Assembly (NCBI RefSeq): GCF_001984215.1
Contig: NZ_CP019420.1
Coordinates: 1,860,001 to 1,924,000, forward strand
Length of the DNA: 64,000 nt
Direction of reading: 5' to 3'
DNA from: Mycobacterium sp. MS1601
Lineage (GTDB): Bacteria > Actinomycetota > Actinomycetes > Mycobacteriales > Mycobacteriaceae
The notes beneath the pieces are model-generated. The model was given only the letters and a program-made list of their open reading frames with translations. It had not been told where the DNA came from and made no database searches. Position numbers and translations under genes: made by a program. This document shows, piece by piece, positions 37,905 through 46,084 of this stretch (positions are counted from its first letter, which is position 1; every line of letters begins with the position of its first letter).

Positions 37905-37940
37905 ACACCCAAAATATTTATCAACACCCAAAGTTTTGGG
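37905..37940. promoter_or_regulatory. Palindrome and direct repeat between tetR and oligopeptidase
   Basis: CCCAAA-GT-TTTGGG (37927-37940) is a perfect inverted repeat abutting the tetR stop, and ACACCCAAA occurs twice, at 37905-37913 and 37924-37932, 19 bases apart. The stretch is much more AT-rich than its surroundings and lies directly upstream of the oligopeptidase start, so it is a candidate operator for the adjacent TetR protein. Confidence 0.5.
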
Positions 37941-38555
37941 CTACTTCGGCCACGCCCGCTCCAACCGGACAAACACCTCCTCGAGATGCCGGGCGATGTC
38001 GGCGGCTGTCCACGTTGCGGCGACCTCGGTCAACAGGGCCGACAACGCGGCCACAGTGGCGTGTGCGGCCAGTCGTGCCTGCAGCGGCTCCCAGTCCGGA
38101 ACACGGTCGGCAAACAACTCGGCCAGCGTCTCCCCCATGTCGTAGTTGATCCGCAGATACGAACCCCACAAAGCCCCGTCGGACCGAACGGCTGCGAGAT
38201 AACGCACCGTCCGCTCGGCGTCGAACACGGCGTCGCCGTCGGCGCTCTCCCGAACGATGTTGCGCAGGGCCGTGAACGGTCCTTCGCCGGCGGGCCTCGC
38301 GGCCAGCAGCTCGACGAGGTTCGTGGCGCTCGCGAGCTCGGTGACCACGGCGTCGAGAAGGTCGGCCTTGGTCTTGAAGTAGTTGAAGACCGTCGTGTCC
38401 GACACGCCGGCAAGCTCGGCGACCTCCACCATGCTGGCTCTTGCGGCGCCGTCGCGGGTCATCAACAACTGCGCGGCCCGCAGGATCGCTTCGCGGGTGG
38501 CCTGGCGGTTACGGTCCCGTTGGCTCATCCGCGCAGCGTTCCCAGGCTTGGACAT
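37941..38555 (-). CDS. TetR-family transcriptional regulator
   Basis: A 204-residue regulator with a typical TetR DNA-binding domain (AILRAAQLLMTRDGAARASMVEVAELAGVSDTTVFNYFKTKADLLDAV, residues ~22-70) and an unassigned helical ligand domain. It lies 51 bases before the oligopeptidase gene on the same strand and 19 bases after fadE34, so it could be read from the KstR-controlled fadE34 promoter. A palindrome immediately downstream may be its own target. Ligand unknown. Confidence 0.87.
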   Translation of the reverse strand: MSKPGNAARMSQRDRNRQATREAILRAAQLLMTRDGAARASMVEVAELAGVSDTTVFNYFKTKADLLDAVVTELASATNLVELLAARPAGEGPFTALRNIVRESADGDAVFDAERTVRYLAAVRSDGALWGSYLRINYDMGETLAELFADRVPDWEPLQARLAAHATVAALSALLTEVAATWTAADIARHLEEVFVRLERAWPK

Positions 38556-38574
38556 GCCTGGGAGCTTAAGCCGA

Positions 38575-40689
38575 CTACCTGGGCAGCCCCAGCAGTCGCT
38601 CCCCCGCCACCGTCAAGAGGATCTGTTCAGTGCCACCGGCGATGGTGAGGCACCGGGTGTTCAGGAAGTAGCGCACCTCGGAGTTGTCCAGCAGGCCGCC
38701 GCCGGGCGCCAACTCCATGACCCGCTCGGCCAGCGCCTGGCGGTATCGCACCCCGACAAGCTTGCGGACGCTGGATTGAGCACCGGGATCCCTGCCGCCG
38801 ACGGCCATCTCGGCAATCCGCTGATCCAGAAGAGAACCGATCTGAGCGGCGGTGATCAACTGTCCCAGCGAATCCTGCTCGGCAACATCGAGTTCCAGGT
38901 CACCGACGGCGTCGATGAGGTCTTCCATCCCCTTGTCGAGTTTGCCGCCGCCACCCATGGCAACACGCTCATTCGCCAGTGTGGTGCGGGCCAGCGGCCA
39001 GCCGCCGTCCACCGGACCGACCACCAGCTCGTCAGGAACGAACACACCGTCGAGGAACACCTCGTTGAACAGTGCCTCGCCGGTGATCTCGCGCAGCGGC
39101 CGGATCAACAGTCCCGCAGCACTCATGTCGACGATGAAGTAGGTGATGCCCTTGTGTTTGGGGGCATCGGGATTGGTGCGTGCCAGACACACCGCCCAGT
39201 TCGCCTTCTGGGCGTTGGAGGTCCATACCTTTTGCCCGGTGAGCAACCAACCGCCCTCCGTACGAACGGCTTTGGTGCGCAGCGCTGCCAGATCCGAGCC
39301 GGCGCCCGGTTCGGAGAACAGTTGACACCAATAGATCTCGCCGGACAGCGTGCCGGGGATGAACCGCTCGATCTGCTCAGTGGTGCCGTGCTCGAGAATG
39401 GTGGGCGCAGCCCACCAGCCGATGGAGATATCCGGGCGATCCACCCCGGCGGCGGTCAGTTCCTCGTCGATCAGAAGCTGGACGGCCGGCGAGGCCGCCC
39501 GGCCGAACGGCGTGGGCCAGTGGGGCGCATACAGCCCGGCTTCGGCCATGGCCGCCTGCTGCTGCGCGACAGGCAACTCGGCGATCTCGGCAATCTCGGC
39601 GGCCAGCCCGGGGCGTTGATCCTCCACCTCGGACAGGTCGATGCCGAGCCGGCGACGCAGCCCGGCGGTGGTCAGCTGCGCGACGCGCCGCGACCACACC
39701 GCCCGGCCACCGAGCAGCTGCGAAATGGCATAGGCCCGGCGCAAGTACAGGTGCGCATCGTGTTCCCAGGTGAAGCCGATGCCACCGAGCACCTGGATGC
39801 AGTCCTTGGTGTTGCGGACAGCAGCCTCGACACAGGTGGCAGCGGCCACGGCCGCGGCGATGGACAACTGGCCGTGATCCGGCTCCGACGCCGCACGCGC
39901 CGCGTCGGAGGCCGTGATGGCAGCCTGCTCGGATCGCAGCAGCATCTCGGCGCACATGTGTTTGACAGCTTGGAAGCTGCCGATCGGCTTGCCGAACTGC
40001 TCGCGCACCTTGGCGTAGTCGCAGGCCGTGGTCAACGCGTAGCGCGCGATCCCGGCAGCCTCAGCGGCGAACACCGTGGCAGCCAGGTCCCGCAGCCGGT
40101 CTGGCGACACCGCGAGTTCGGTGGCCGCAACCGAGGTCAGCGTGACCCGGCCGAGCTGGCGGGAGAAGTCCGTGGGGACCCCCAGTTCGATGTCGACGCC
40201 ACTGGCCCCGGAGTCCACCTGTACCCAGGCGTCGCCGGCCGGTAGCAGCAGCAGCGCGTCGGCGTCTGCGCCGAGCACGATATCGGCGGTGCCGGAGACC
40301 GTCGCACCGTCGAATACCAGGTCCGCGGACAGCGCCAGGCCCGCAGCGCGCTCGCCTGCTGCCAACGCCTCCAGCAGATCACTGTCTTGCACCACCAGCG
40401 TGGCGACCGCAGTGGGCGCCACCGGACCGGGAATCAGAGCCGCTGCCGCCTCGTCGACCATGGCGCACAGATCGCCGACGCTGCCGCCCGCACCGCCGGC
40501 ATCCTCCGGGATCGCCACACCGAACAACCCCAGCTCGGCCAGACCGGCGAAAACCGGCCGCCACGCCTCGGGTTTGCCCTGCTCGATGTCGCGGATTGCG
40601 CCAATGGCGCCCGAGCCGGCGGCCCACGACCGAACCATTTCCCGCGCAGCTAACAGTTCGGCGGCACTAGCTCCAGCAACTCCAGACAC
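38575..40689 (-). CDS. fadE34: FadE34 (ChsE3), double-domain acyl-CoA dehydrogenase
   Basis: A 704-residue acyl-CoA dehydrogenase made of two fused ACAD units, matching Rv3573c (about 711). The first half ends with YAKVREQFGKPIGSFQAVKHMCAEM, the second contains SEPGAGSDLAALRTKAVRTEGGWLLTGQKVWTS and a C-terminal TIAGGTEQILLTVAGERLLGLPR. Fusion replaces the two-subunit arrangement of FadE28-FadE29. It acts on the five-carbon steroid side chain. It is divergent from kstR across a perfect KstR operator. Confidence 0.95.
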   Translation of the reverse strand: MSGVAGASAAELLAAREMVRSWAAGSGAIGAIRDIEQGKPEAWRPVFAGLAELGLFGVAIPEDAGGAGGSVGDLCAMVDEAAAALIPGPVAPTAVATLVVQDSDLLEALAAGERAAGLALSADLVFDGATVSGTADIVLGADADALLLLPAGDAWVQVDSGASGVDIELGVPTDFSRQLGRVTLTSVAATELAVSPDRLRDLAATVFAAEAAGIARYALTTACDYAKVREQFGKPIGSFQAVKHMCAEMLLRSEQAAITASDAARAASEPDHGQLSIAAAVAAATCVEAAVRNTKDCIQVLGGIGFTWEHDAHLYLRRAYAISQLLGGRAVWSRRVAQLTTAGLRRRLGIDLSEVEDQRPGLAAEIAEIAELPVAQQQAAMAEAGLYAPHWPTPFGRAASPAVQLLIDEELTAAGVDRPDISIGWWAAPTILEHGTTEQIERFIPGTLSGEIYWCQLFSEPGAGSDLAALRTKAVRTEGGWLLTGQKVWTSNAQKANWAVCLARTNPDAPKHKGITYFIVDMSAAGLLIRPLREITGEALFNEVFLDGVFVPDELVVGPVDGGWPLARTTLANERVAMGGGGKLDKGMEDLIDAVGDLELDVAEQDSLGQLITAAQIGSLLDQRIAEMAVGGRDPGAQSSVRKLVGVRYRQALAERVMELAPGGGLLDNSEVRYFLNTRCLTIAGGTEQILLTVAGERLLGLPR

Positions 40690-40732
40690 CGCACGCTCCT
40701 CGGTTTCGCAGCAGTTGGCCGGTGCGGCCCAC

Positions 40733-40746
40733 TAGAACGTGTTCTA
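40733..40746. promoter_or_regulatory. KstR operator between fadE34 and kstR
   Basis: TAGAACGTGTTCTA is a perfect, fully palindromic TnnAACnnGTTnnA site 44 bases upstream of fadE34. It would also serve autoregulation of divergent kstR, although it is about 150 bases from that start. Confidence 0.88.
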
Positions 40747-40852
40747 ATAGTGCCAGTGCCAGACCGTCAAGTCGACCACTGTTGCAGCAGTACACAGACG
40801 ACTCTCACAGATGTCTCGGGGGCGCGGAGGTGAGAATTTCAGGTCCGCGATG

Positions 40853-40878
40853 CGTATCGTTTCACCCGATACGTGAAA
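40853..40878. promoter_or_regulatory. Overlapping inverted repeats in the kstR leader
   Basis: Two inverted repeats interlock: CGTATC (40853-40858) with GATACG (40868-40873), and TTTCAC (40860-40865) with GTGAAA (40873-40878). They end three bases before the kstR ribosome site. They do not match KstR or KstR2 motifs, so they could be a site for another regulator or alternative mRNA hairpins masking the ribosome site. Confidence 0.45.
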
Positions 40879-40897
40879 AGAAGGAGCTGTCGGCCGC

Positions 40898-41593
40898 ATG
40901 TCTCAGGCCTCCACGCCAGCGCAAACCGGGTCGGTTGAAGCGCAGGCCCCCCACCGCTCCGCGGCACAGCCGCGTGAGGTTCTGACCGTGGCTGTCCTCG
41001 CCGAATCCGAGCTCGGCTCCGAGGCGCAGCGCGAACGCCGCAAGCGCATCCTCGACGCCACAATGGCGATCGCATCCAAGGGCGGCTATGAAGCCGTACA
41101 GATGCGTGCCGTGGCCGACCGCGCCGACGTCGCGGTGGGCACCCTGTACCGCTACTTCCCGTCGAAGGTCCACCTACTGGTTTCGGCACTGGGCCGCGAG
41201 TTCGAGCGCATCGACGCCAAGACCGACCGCGGCCCGGTGGCCGGGGGCACTCCCTACGAGCGGCTCAACTTCATGGTGAGCAAGCTCAACCGGGCGATGC
41301 AGCGCAACCCTCTGCTGACCGAGGCGATGACCCGGGCCTACGTGTTCGCCGATGCCTCCGCCGCCGGTGAGGTTGATCACGTGGAGAAGATCATCGATTC
41401 GATGTTCGCCCGAGCCATGGCCGACGGGGAGCCGAGCGAAGACCAGTTCCACATCGCCCGCGTGATCTCCGACGTGTGGCTGTCCAACCTGCTCGCCTGG
41501 CTCACCCGGCGGGCCTCGGCCACGGACGTGAGCAAACGCCTCGACCTCGCCGTGCGACTGCTCATCGGGGACGGCGAGCACCCTAAGATCTGA
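40898..41593 (+). CDS. kstR: KstR, TetR-family repressor of cholesterol catabolism
   Basis: A 231-residue TetR regulator matching Rv3574. The DNA-binding domain is RRKRILDATMAIASKGGYEAVQMRAVADRADVAVGTLYRYFPSKVHLL, followed by the highly conserved LNRAMQRNPLLTEAMTRAYVFADASAAGEVD. It represses the upper steroid pathway and is released by CoA thioesters of 3-oxo-steroid acids. The ATG at 40898 follows an AAGGAG site and gives an N-terminal extension of about 30 disordered residues before VLAESELGSEAQ, which is the core common to orthologues. Confidence 0.96.
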   Translation: MSQASTPAQTGSVEAQAPHRSAAQPREVLTVAVLAESELGSEAQRERRKRILDATMAIASKGGYEAVQMRAVADRADVAVGTLYRYFPSKVHLLVSALGREFERIDAKTDRGPVAGGTPYERLNFMVSKLNRAMQRNPLLTEAMTRAYVFADASAAGEVDHVEKIIDSMFARAMADGEPSEDQFHIARVISDVWLSNLLAWLTRRASATDVSKRLDLAVRLLIGDGEHPKI

Positions 41594-41596
41594 CGG

Positions 41597-42355
41597 GTGA
41601 GCCTCCCGGACGACGTCATCGCCGCTCTGTCCCGCGCCGCTGCCTCCCCGGTTCTGCTGGTGACCTCGGATTTCGACGGCACCCTTGCGCCCATCGTCAA
41701 CCATCCCGGCGATGCCAGACCGCTGCCCGCGGCGGCGACGGCACTGCGGGCGCTGGCACAGCTGCCGTCCACGTCGGCGGCACTGATCTCCGGACGTGCG
41801 CTGGCTGATCTGGGCACGCTGTCCGGCCTGGCCGGCGAGGTGGCGCTGGTGGGGTCCCACGGTGCCGAGTTCGACACCGGGTTCGCCCACGAGATCGACG
41901 CGGCGTTGCTGCAGACCATCATCGACGAGCTAGACGCCATCGCTGCGCGATATCCGGGCGTCACCGTCGAACCCAAGCCGGCCAGTGTGGCGCTGCACGT
42001 CCGCAATGCGGACCCGGCCGATGGTGACGCCGCTCTGGTCGAGGCCCGCGCCGCGTCGCAGGCCTGGGACGCTCAGGCCACCGCGGGCAAGGCGGTGTTG
42101 GAGTTCGCTGTCATCACCACCGACAAGGGCGAGGCCATCGACATCCTGCGTGCGCGCTTTCGCGCAGACGCTGTGGTCTTCTTCGGTGACGACGTCACCG
42201 ACGAAAAGGCGTTCCGGCGGCTGCGCGGCGGGGACGTCGGCGTCAAGGTCGGGCCCGGCGACACCGCGGCCGGTTACCGCATCAACTCCCCCGAGGATGT
42301 CGCTGCTGCACTGGAACTGCTTGTGCAGCAGCGACGTTCAACCTCAGCAGCCTGA
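41597..42355 (+). CDS. otsB: Trehalose-6-phosphate phosphatase (OtsB-like)
   Basis: A 252-residue HAD-superfamily phosphatase. Motif I is DFDGTLAPIVNHPGDA (residues ~25-40), with the sugar-phosphatase signatures SGR, GSHGAEF, KPASVALHVRNAD and motif IV GDDVTDEKAFRRL. These are the OtsB family marks, so it probably dephosphorylates trehalose 6-phosphate in the cytosol. It begins with GTG four bases after kstR and is likely co-transcribed. It is shorter than OtsB2 of M. tuberculosis, and its last 12 bases overlap the convergent binding-protein gene. Confidence 0.87.
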   Translation: MSLPDDVIAALSRAAASPVLLVTSDFDGTLAPIVNHPGDARPLPAAATALRALAQLPSTSAALISGRALADLGTLSGLAGEVALVGSHGAEFDTGFAHEIDAALLQTIIDELDAIAARYPGVTVEPKPASVALHVRNADPADGDAALVEARAASQAWDAQATAGKAVLEFAVITTDKGEAIDILRARFRADAVVFFGDDVTDEKAFRRLRGGDVGVKVGPGDTAAGYRINSPEDVAAALELLVQQRRSTSAA

Positions 42356-43189
42356 CGGCATCTGCGGGAACTCACTGACCTCGAAGTTCTTCTCGTACAG
42401 CTCGGCGAGGCCACCGTTGTCCTGTTCGGTGCACACGAAGCTGTCGAGTGCCTCCACCAGGGCGGTGTTTCCCTTCTGCACTGCCCAGGACCCGTAGCTC
42501 AGGTCCAGTGGCTCAGGCAGTTCGGCCTGCTTGAGCTGGTCGGGGTTGGCGCGCAGGAACTGGGCCAGGATGTAGTCCTCCACCACCGACGCCGCAGCAC
42601 GCCCGGTGGCCACTTCGAGCAGGGCGGCGTTCTGGTCGGCAAAACCGGTCACCGTGGCATTGGGGAACGACTCCTTGGCCAGAGTTTCACCCGAGGAGCC
42701 CTGCAGCGCAGTGATCACCGTTCCGGCCACGTTGTACGCGTCCACATCGGGAGCCCTGGTGTCGGAGACGGGCACGGCGAGGACGCTGGTGTACGGCACA
42801 TAGGCACGGGAGAAGTCGACGACCTGCTTGCGTTCCTCGGTGGGGGTCAGGCCCACCGACACCAGATCGAACTTCTTGCTCTGCAGACCAGGGATCAGGC
42901 CGTTGAAGTCCAGGTTCTGAATGTCGAGCTGCAGGCCCAGTGAGTCGGCCAACTTCGTCACCAGGTCGACGTCGTAGCCAGCGGGTTGGCCCTGCTCGTC
43001 GAGGTACATCTCGGGTTTGAACTGCAGATTCATCCCGACCACCAACGTGCCGGGAGTGATCAGCCCGAGTTTGTTGTCGTCGCCACCGGTGGACTCCGAC
43101 GAGGACGACCCTCCGCAGGCGCTCAGCGCAACGGCCAGGACGAGAGCGAAAACGGCCAACAGGGCATGCCGTAGAGACTTGAGGGACAA
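42344..43189 (-). CDS. Amino-acid ABC transporter substrate-binding lipoprotein
   Basis: A 281-residue type II periplasmic binding protein (polar amino acid family). The signal ends in lipobox LSAC near residue 24, so the mature protein is membrane-anchored. Conserved blocks: LVVGMNLQFKPEMYLDEQGQPAGYDVDLVTKLAD and FDLVSVGLTPTEERKQVVDFSRAYVP. The start that fits is TTG at 43189 (preceded by an AAGAGAG site); no ATG or GTG is well placed. It is the last gene of the aminotransferase-ATPase-permease-binding protein operon, and the ligand is probably an amino acid or analogue. Confidence 0.87.
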   Translation of the reverse strand: MSLKSLRHALLAVFALVLAVALSACGGSSSSESTGGDDNKLGLITPGTLVVGMNLQFKPEMYLDEQGQPAGYDVDLVTKLADSLGLQLDIQNLDFNGLIPGLQSKKFDLVSVGLTPTEERKQVVDFSRAYVPYTSVLAVPVSDTRAPDVDAYNVAGTVITALQGSSGETLAKESFPNATVTGFADQNAALLEVATGRAAASVVEDYILAQFLRANPDQLKQAELPEPLDLSYGSWAVQKGNTALVEALDSFVCTEQDNGGLAELYEKNFEVSEFPQMPSGC

Positions 43190-43212
43190 GGGTTTTCTCT
43201 CTTGTTGACGGA

Positions 43213-43965
43213 TCAGGATACGGGTGTCGGTGATGTGCCGGCGCTGGCGATCACACGCTCGATACGACGGCGCTGCGGTGCACGCAGGGCCCTTGCGACC
43301 ACACCGGAGGGCGGACTGGTCATCGACTTCTCGACCAAGCGGAACACGAAGTCGATGACGAACGCCGCCAGGATGTAGATGGCGGCCGCGGCGCTGTACA
43401 ACACAAATGGCTGGAACGTGGTGCTGACCAGGTTCTGGGTCACCCGCACCACCTCCAACAGCCCGATCACGGTGAAGGTGGAGGTGTCCTTGACCATGCC
43501 GATGAACATGCTGCCGACGTTGGGCAGGGCTATCTTGCCCGCCTGCGGCAGCACGACAGAGACGAAGATCCGGCTGCGCCGCAGACCCAGCGCCTGCCCC
43601 GCCTCCGTCAGCCCGGGTGGCACCGCGCTCAACGCCGAGCGGAAGATCTCGGCGAAGAACGCGCTGTAGAGCAGCGACAATGCGATCACGCCTGCTTCGA
43701 ACACCGCGAAGTCGACGCCGATGGCCAGTGACACACCGAAGTACACCCAGATGACGCTGACCAGCGCCGGTACGCCGCGAAACACGTTGATGTACAACGC
43801 CGCAAGCCAGGACAGCGGTGGACCGGACATCCGCAGCATGGCCAGCAGCAGACCGAACACCGTCGAGACCACCAGGGCCACCAGGGACACCTGCAGGGCC
43901 ACCACCAATCCGGACAGCAGCTGGGCCCGGTTGTCCCAGATCAACCCCCAGTCCAGACCACTCAT
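43213..43965 (-). CDS. Amino-acid ABC transporter permease
   Basis: A 250-residue membrane protein of the His/Glu/Gln/Arg permease family with about five helices, beginning RAQLLSGLVVALQVSLVALVVSTVFGLLLAML. The ATPase-coupling EAA loop reads ALSAVPPGLTEAGQALGLRRSRIFVSVVLPQA. It is the single permease of this importer, so it should act as a homodimer. The ATG shares one base with the ATPase stop. The start I use trims an upstream in-frame extension that lies inside the ATPase gene. Confidence 0.9.
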   Translation of the reverse strand: MSGLDWGLIWDNRAQLLSGLVVALQVSLVALVVSTVFGLLLAMLRMSGPPLSWLAALYINVFRGVPALVSVIWVYFGVSLAIGVDFAVFEAGVIALSLLYSAFFAEIFRSALSAVPPGLTEAGQALGLRRSRIFVSVVLPQAGKIALPNVGSMFIGMVKDTSTFTVIGLLEVVRVTQNLVSTTFQPFVLYSAAAAIYILAAFVIDFVFRLVEKSMTSPPSGVVARALRAPQRRRIERVIASAGTSPTPVS

Positions 43966-44726
43966 CAGCGCACCGCCTTGATGAACTCGACAGCCCGCCG
44001 GCTGCGGCATTGGTCGTAGAAGTCGCGGCCGCCGGTTTCGACCACCACACCGTCCTCCATGAAGACATTGAGATCGCCGATCTCCCTGGCGAATCCGACC
44101 TCGTGGGTGACCACCACCATCGTCATCCCCGTTTCCGCGACCAGCCTCATGGTGCGCAGCACTTCGCCCACCAGCTCGGGATCCAGCGCCGAGGTCGGCT
44201 CGTCGAACAGCATCACCATCGGGTCCTGGGCCAGGGCACGAGCTATCGCCACCCGCTGCTGCTGACCCCCGGACAACTGCGATGGGTAGTGCCCGGCACG
44301 CTCCAACAGCCCGACGCGGCGCAGCTCCTGACCTGCCCGCTCGTCTGCGGCGCGGCGCGACAGTCCGCGCACCGAGCGCAGCGGTAGAGCCACATTGTCC
44401 AGCGCGGTCAGATGCGGGAACAGGTTGAACTGCTGGAAGACCATGCCGACGGTGCGTCGCAACCGTAGCGGCTTGCCGGCAGGCCGGGCGGGATCGCCCG
44501 GCGCCGCGGTGCCGTACTGATGACCGTCGACCACCAACGACCCAGCAGTCGGCGGCTCCAACAGATTGATGGTGCGCAACAAGGTCGACTTGCCCGAGCC
44601 CGAGGGGCCCAGCAGGACCACGTGTTCGCCGGCATTGACTGTGAGGTCGATGCCCTTGAGCACTTCAAGATCGCCGAAACTCTTTCGTATACCGCGCAAT
44701 TCGATGACCGGCCGGGCATCGTTCAT
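43965..44726 (-). CDS. Amino-acid ABC transporter ATP-binding protein
   Basis: A 253-residue ABC ATPase of the GlnQ/HisP type: Walker A GPSGSGKST, Q-loop FQQFNLFPHLT, signature LSGGQQQRVAIARALA, Walker B MLFDEPTSALD, and the switch histidine in VTHEVGF. I choose the ATG at 44726, which has a GGAG site. A GTG at 44765, overlapping the aminotransferase stop as GTGA, would add 13 residues and remains possible. It is coupled to the permease and binding protein downstream. Confidence 0.92.
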   Translation of the reverse strand: MNDARPVIELRGIRKSFGDLEVLKGIDLTVNAGEHVVLLGPSGSGKSTLLRTINLLEPPTAGSLVVDGHQYGTAAPGDPARPAGKPLRLRRTVGMVFQQFNLFPHLTALDNVALPLRSVRGLSRRAADERAGQELRRVGLLERAGHYPSQLSGGQQQRVAIARALAQDPMVMLFDEPTSALDPELVGEVLRTMRLVAETGMTMVVVTHEVGFAREIGDLNVFMEDGVVVETGGRDFYDQCRSRRAVEFIKAVR

Positions 44727-44761
44727 GGTGATCTCCTCGGTCAGCGTGGCCGATTCGGCGG

Positions 44762-45931
44762 TCACGGGTTGATCCCACCGTCGGTGCGCTGATACCAGCT
44801 CAGTATTCGGTCGACTCCGGTGCGCAGGTCCTCCATCGAGCTGGCCAGCGACAGCCGAAGGTGGCTGCGCGCTGTGCTACCGAACGCCGTGCCGGGTGCC
44901 GTCGACACTCCGTGCCCCACCAGATCCAACGCGGCACGCCGCGAGTCCACCCCCTCGGCCAGCGGCATCATCAGATAGAACGCTCCGGCGGGGACCTGGA
45001 CGCCGAGGCCTGCCCTGGCGAACTGGTCGACCACCTGGTCGCGGCGGGCCTGGTAGGTCTCACGCATCTCGCGCACACAATCCTGCGGGCCGGACAACGC
45101 CGCAAGCGCGGCCGCCTGCGAGCCCGCCGACACCGAGGACAGCAACGGCTCCTGCAGGGTGGCCACCGTCGGAGTCAGCCACCGGGGTCCGACGAGGTAG
45201 CCCACCCGAGAGCCCGTCATGGCGTAGGTCTTGGAGAAGCTGAACACGCTGACCACATGGTCGGGGGCGATCCGGGCGGCGTTGGTGTGCGCGCCGTCGA
45301 AGATCAGTTCGTCGTACACCTCGTCGGCCACCACCGTGACTCCTGCCGAGGCCGCCGCCTCGACCAGCGCGGTCACCATCTCCGGTGGGAACACCGCCCC
45401 GGTGGGATTGGAGGGCGAGTTGATGATCAGCACGCGGGTGCGGGGGGTGATCAGTGCGGCGACCTCGTCGACGTCGGGCAGGAATCCCGCCTCGGGCCGC
45501 AGCGGGTAGTGCACGGCGGTGGCACCGTGCAGGATCACCTGCATCTCGTAGTTGGGCCAGGCAGGGTCGGGCACCAGGACTTCGTCACCGGGAGCGACGG
45601 TGGCGGCCAACACCGCGTCCAGGCACTGGACAGCACCCTGCCCCACCACCACGTCGTCGGCGCCGACGGCAAGTCCGTATCGGTGGCGCAGTCGGTCGGC
45701 GAGTGCGTCCCGCAGGATCGGCATACCCGCGCTGTGGGTGTATCGATTGGCCCGGGCCGTCTGCAGGTGACCGGCCTCGACGATGTGCGCCGGGGTGGCG
45801 AAGTCGGGCTCGCCGATCTCCAGGCGCACGACATCGTGGCGGCCTGCGGCCAGGTTCACGATCTCGCGGATGCCCGACGGCGGTACCGCGGCGGCGATCG
45901 AACTCACCTCGGGCACCAGTGCTGCACTCAT
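44762..45931 (-). CDS. PLP-dependent aminotransferase of the importer operon
   Basis: A 389-residue fold-type I aminotransferase (class I/II). Signatures: EIGEPDFATPAHI, NSPSNPTGAVFPPEM, ADEVYDELIFDGAH and the PLP lysine in FSFSKTYAMTGSRVGYLVG. It is the promoter-proximal gene of an operon with an amino-acid importer, so it most likely deaminates what the importer brings in to a 2-oxo acid. The AGGAA ribosome site precedes the ATG. It resembles aspartate/aromatic aminotransferases; the real substrate is not readable. Confidence 0.9.
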   Translation of the reverse strand: MSAALVPEVSSIAAAVPPSGIREIVNLAAGRHDVVRLEIGEPDFATPAHIVEAGHLQTARANRYTHSAGMPILRDALADRLRHRYGLAVGADDVVVGQGAVQCLDAVLAATVAPGDEVLVPDPAWPNYEMQVILHGATAVHYPLRPEAGFLPDVDEVAALITPRTRVLIINSPSNPTGAVFPPEMVTALVEAAASAGVTVVADEVYDELIFDGAHTNAARIAPDHVVSVFSFSKTYAMTGSRVGYLVGPRWLTPTVATLQEPLLSSVSAGSQAAALAALSGPQDCVREMRETYQARRDQVVDQFARAGLGVQVPAGAFYLMMPLAEGVDSRRAALDLVGHGVSTAPGTAFGSTARSHLRLSLASSMEDLRTGVDRILSWYQRTDGGINP

Positions 45932-46084
45932 GACTTCCTCTCACGTCACCGAACCGCCAAGCGGCTTGGTTCGACACAGACGGTACGAACGCTGTATTTC
46001 ATAGATAGGCCACGAACGTTACGGGCATGATAAATGCATGGTCCTGATGTGATTCGGCTTTCATTTGAAAGCTATCGTGGAGAT
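45932..46084. promoter_or_regulatory. Divergent control region with three palindromes
   Basis: Between the aminotransferase and aldolase starts are CCAAGC-G-GCTTGG (45957-45969), GCAT-GATAA-ATGC (46025-46037) and GCTTTCA-TT-TGAAAGC (46057-46072), all perfect, plus a direct repeat of ACGAACG (45985-45991 and 46012-46018). The last palindrome ends 12 bases before the aldolase ATG, right over its ribosome-site region. The density of symmetric elements indicates tight local control. Confidence 0.6.

Noticed and set aside
43190..44068. A long open frame extending the binding-protein gene upstream
   Set aside because: The extension is antisense-like, low-complexity sequence lying over the permease gene in another frame; the lipoprotein signal gives the true start near 43189.
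45957..45969. CCAAGCGGCTTGG considered as a KstR2 box
   Set aside because: It has a three-base spacer instead of the two in CAAGnnCTTG, and no steroid gene is nearby.
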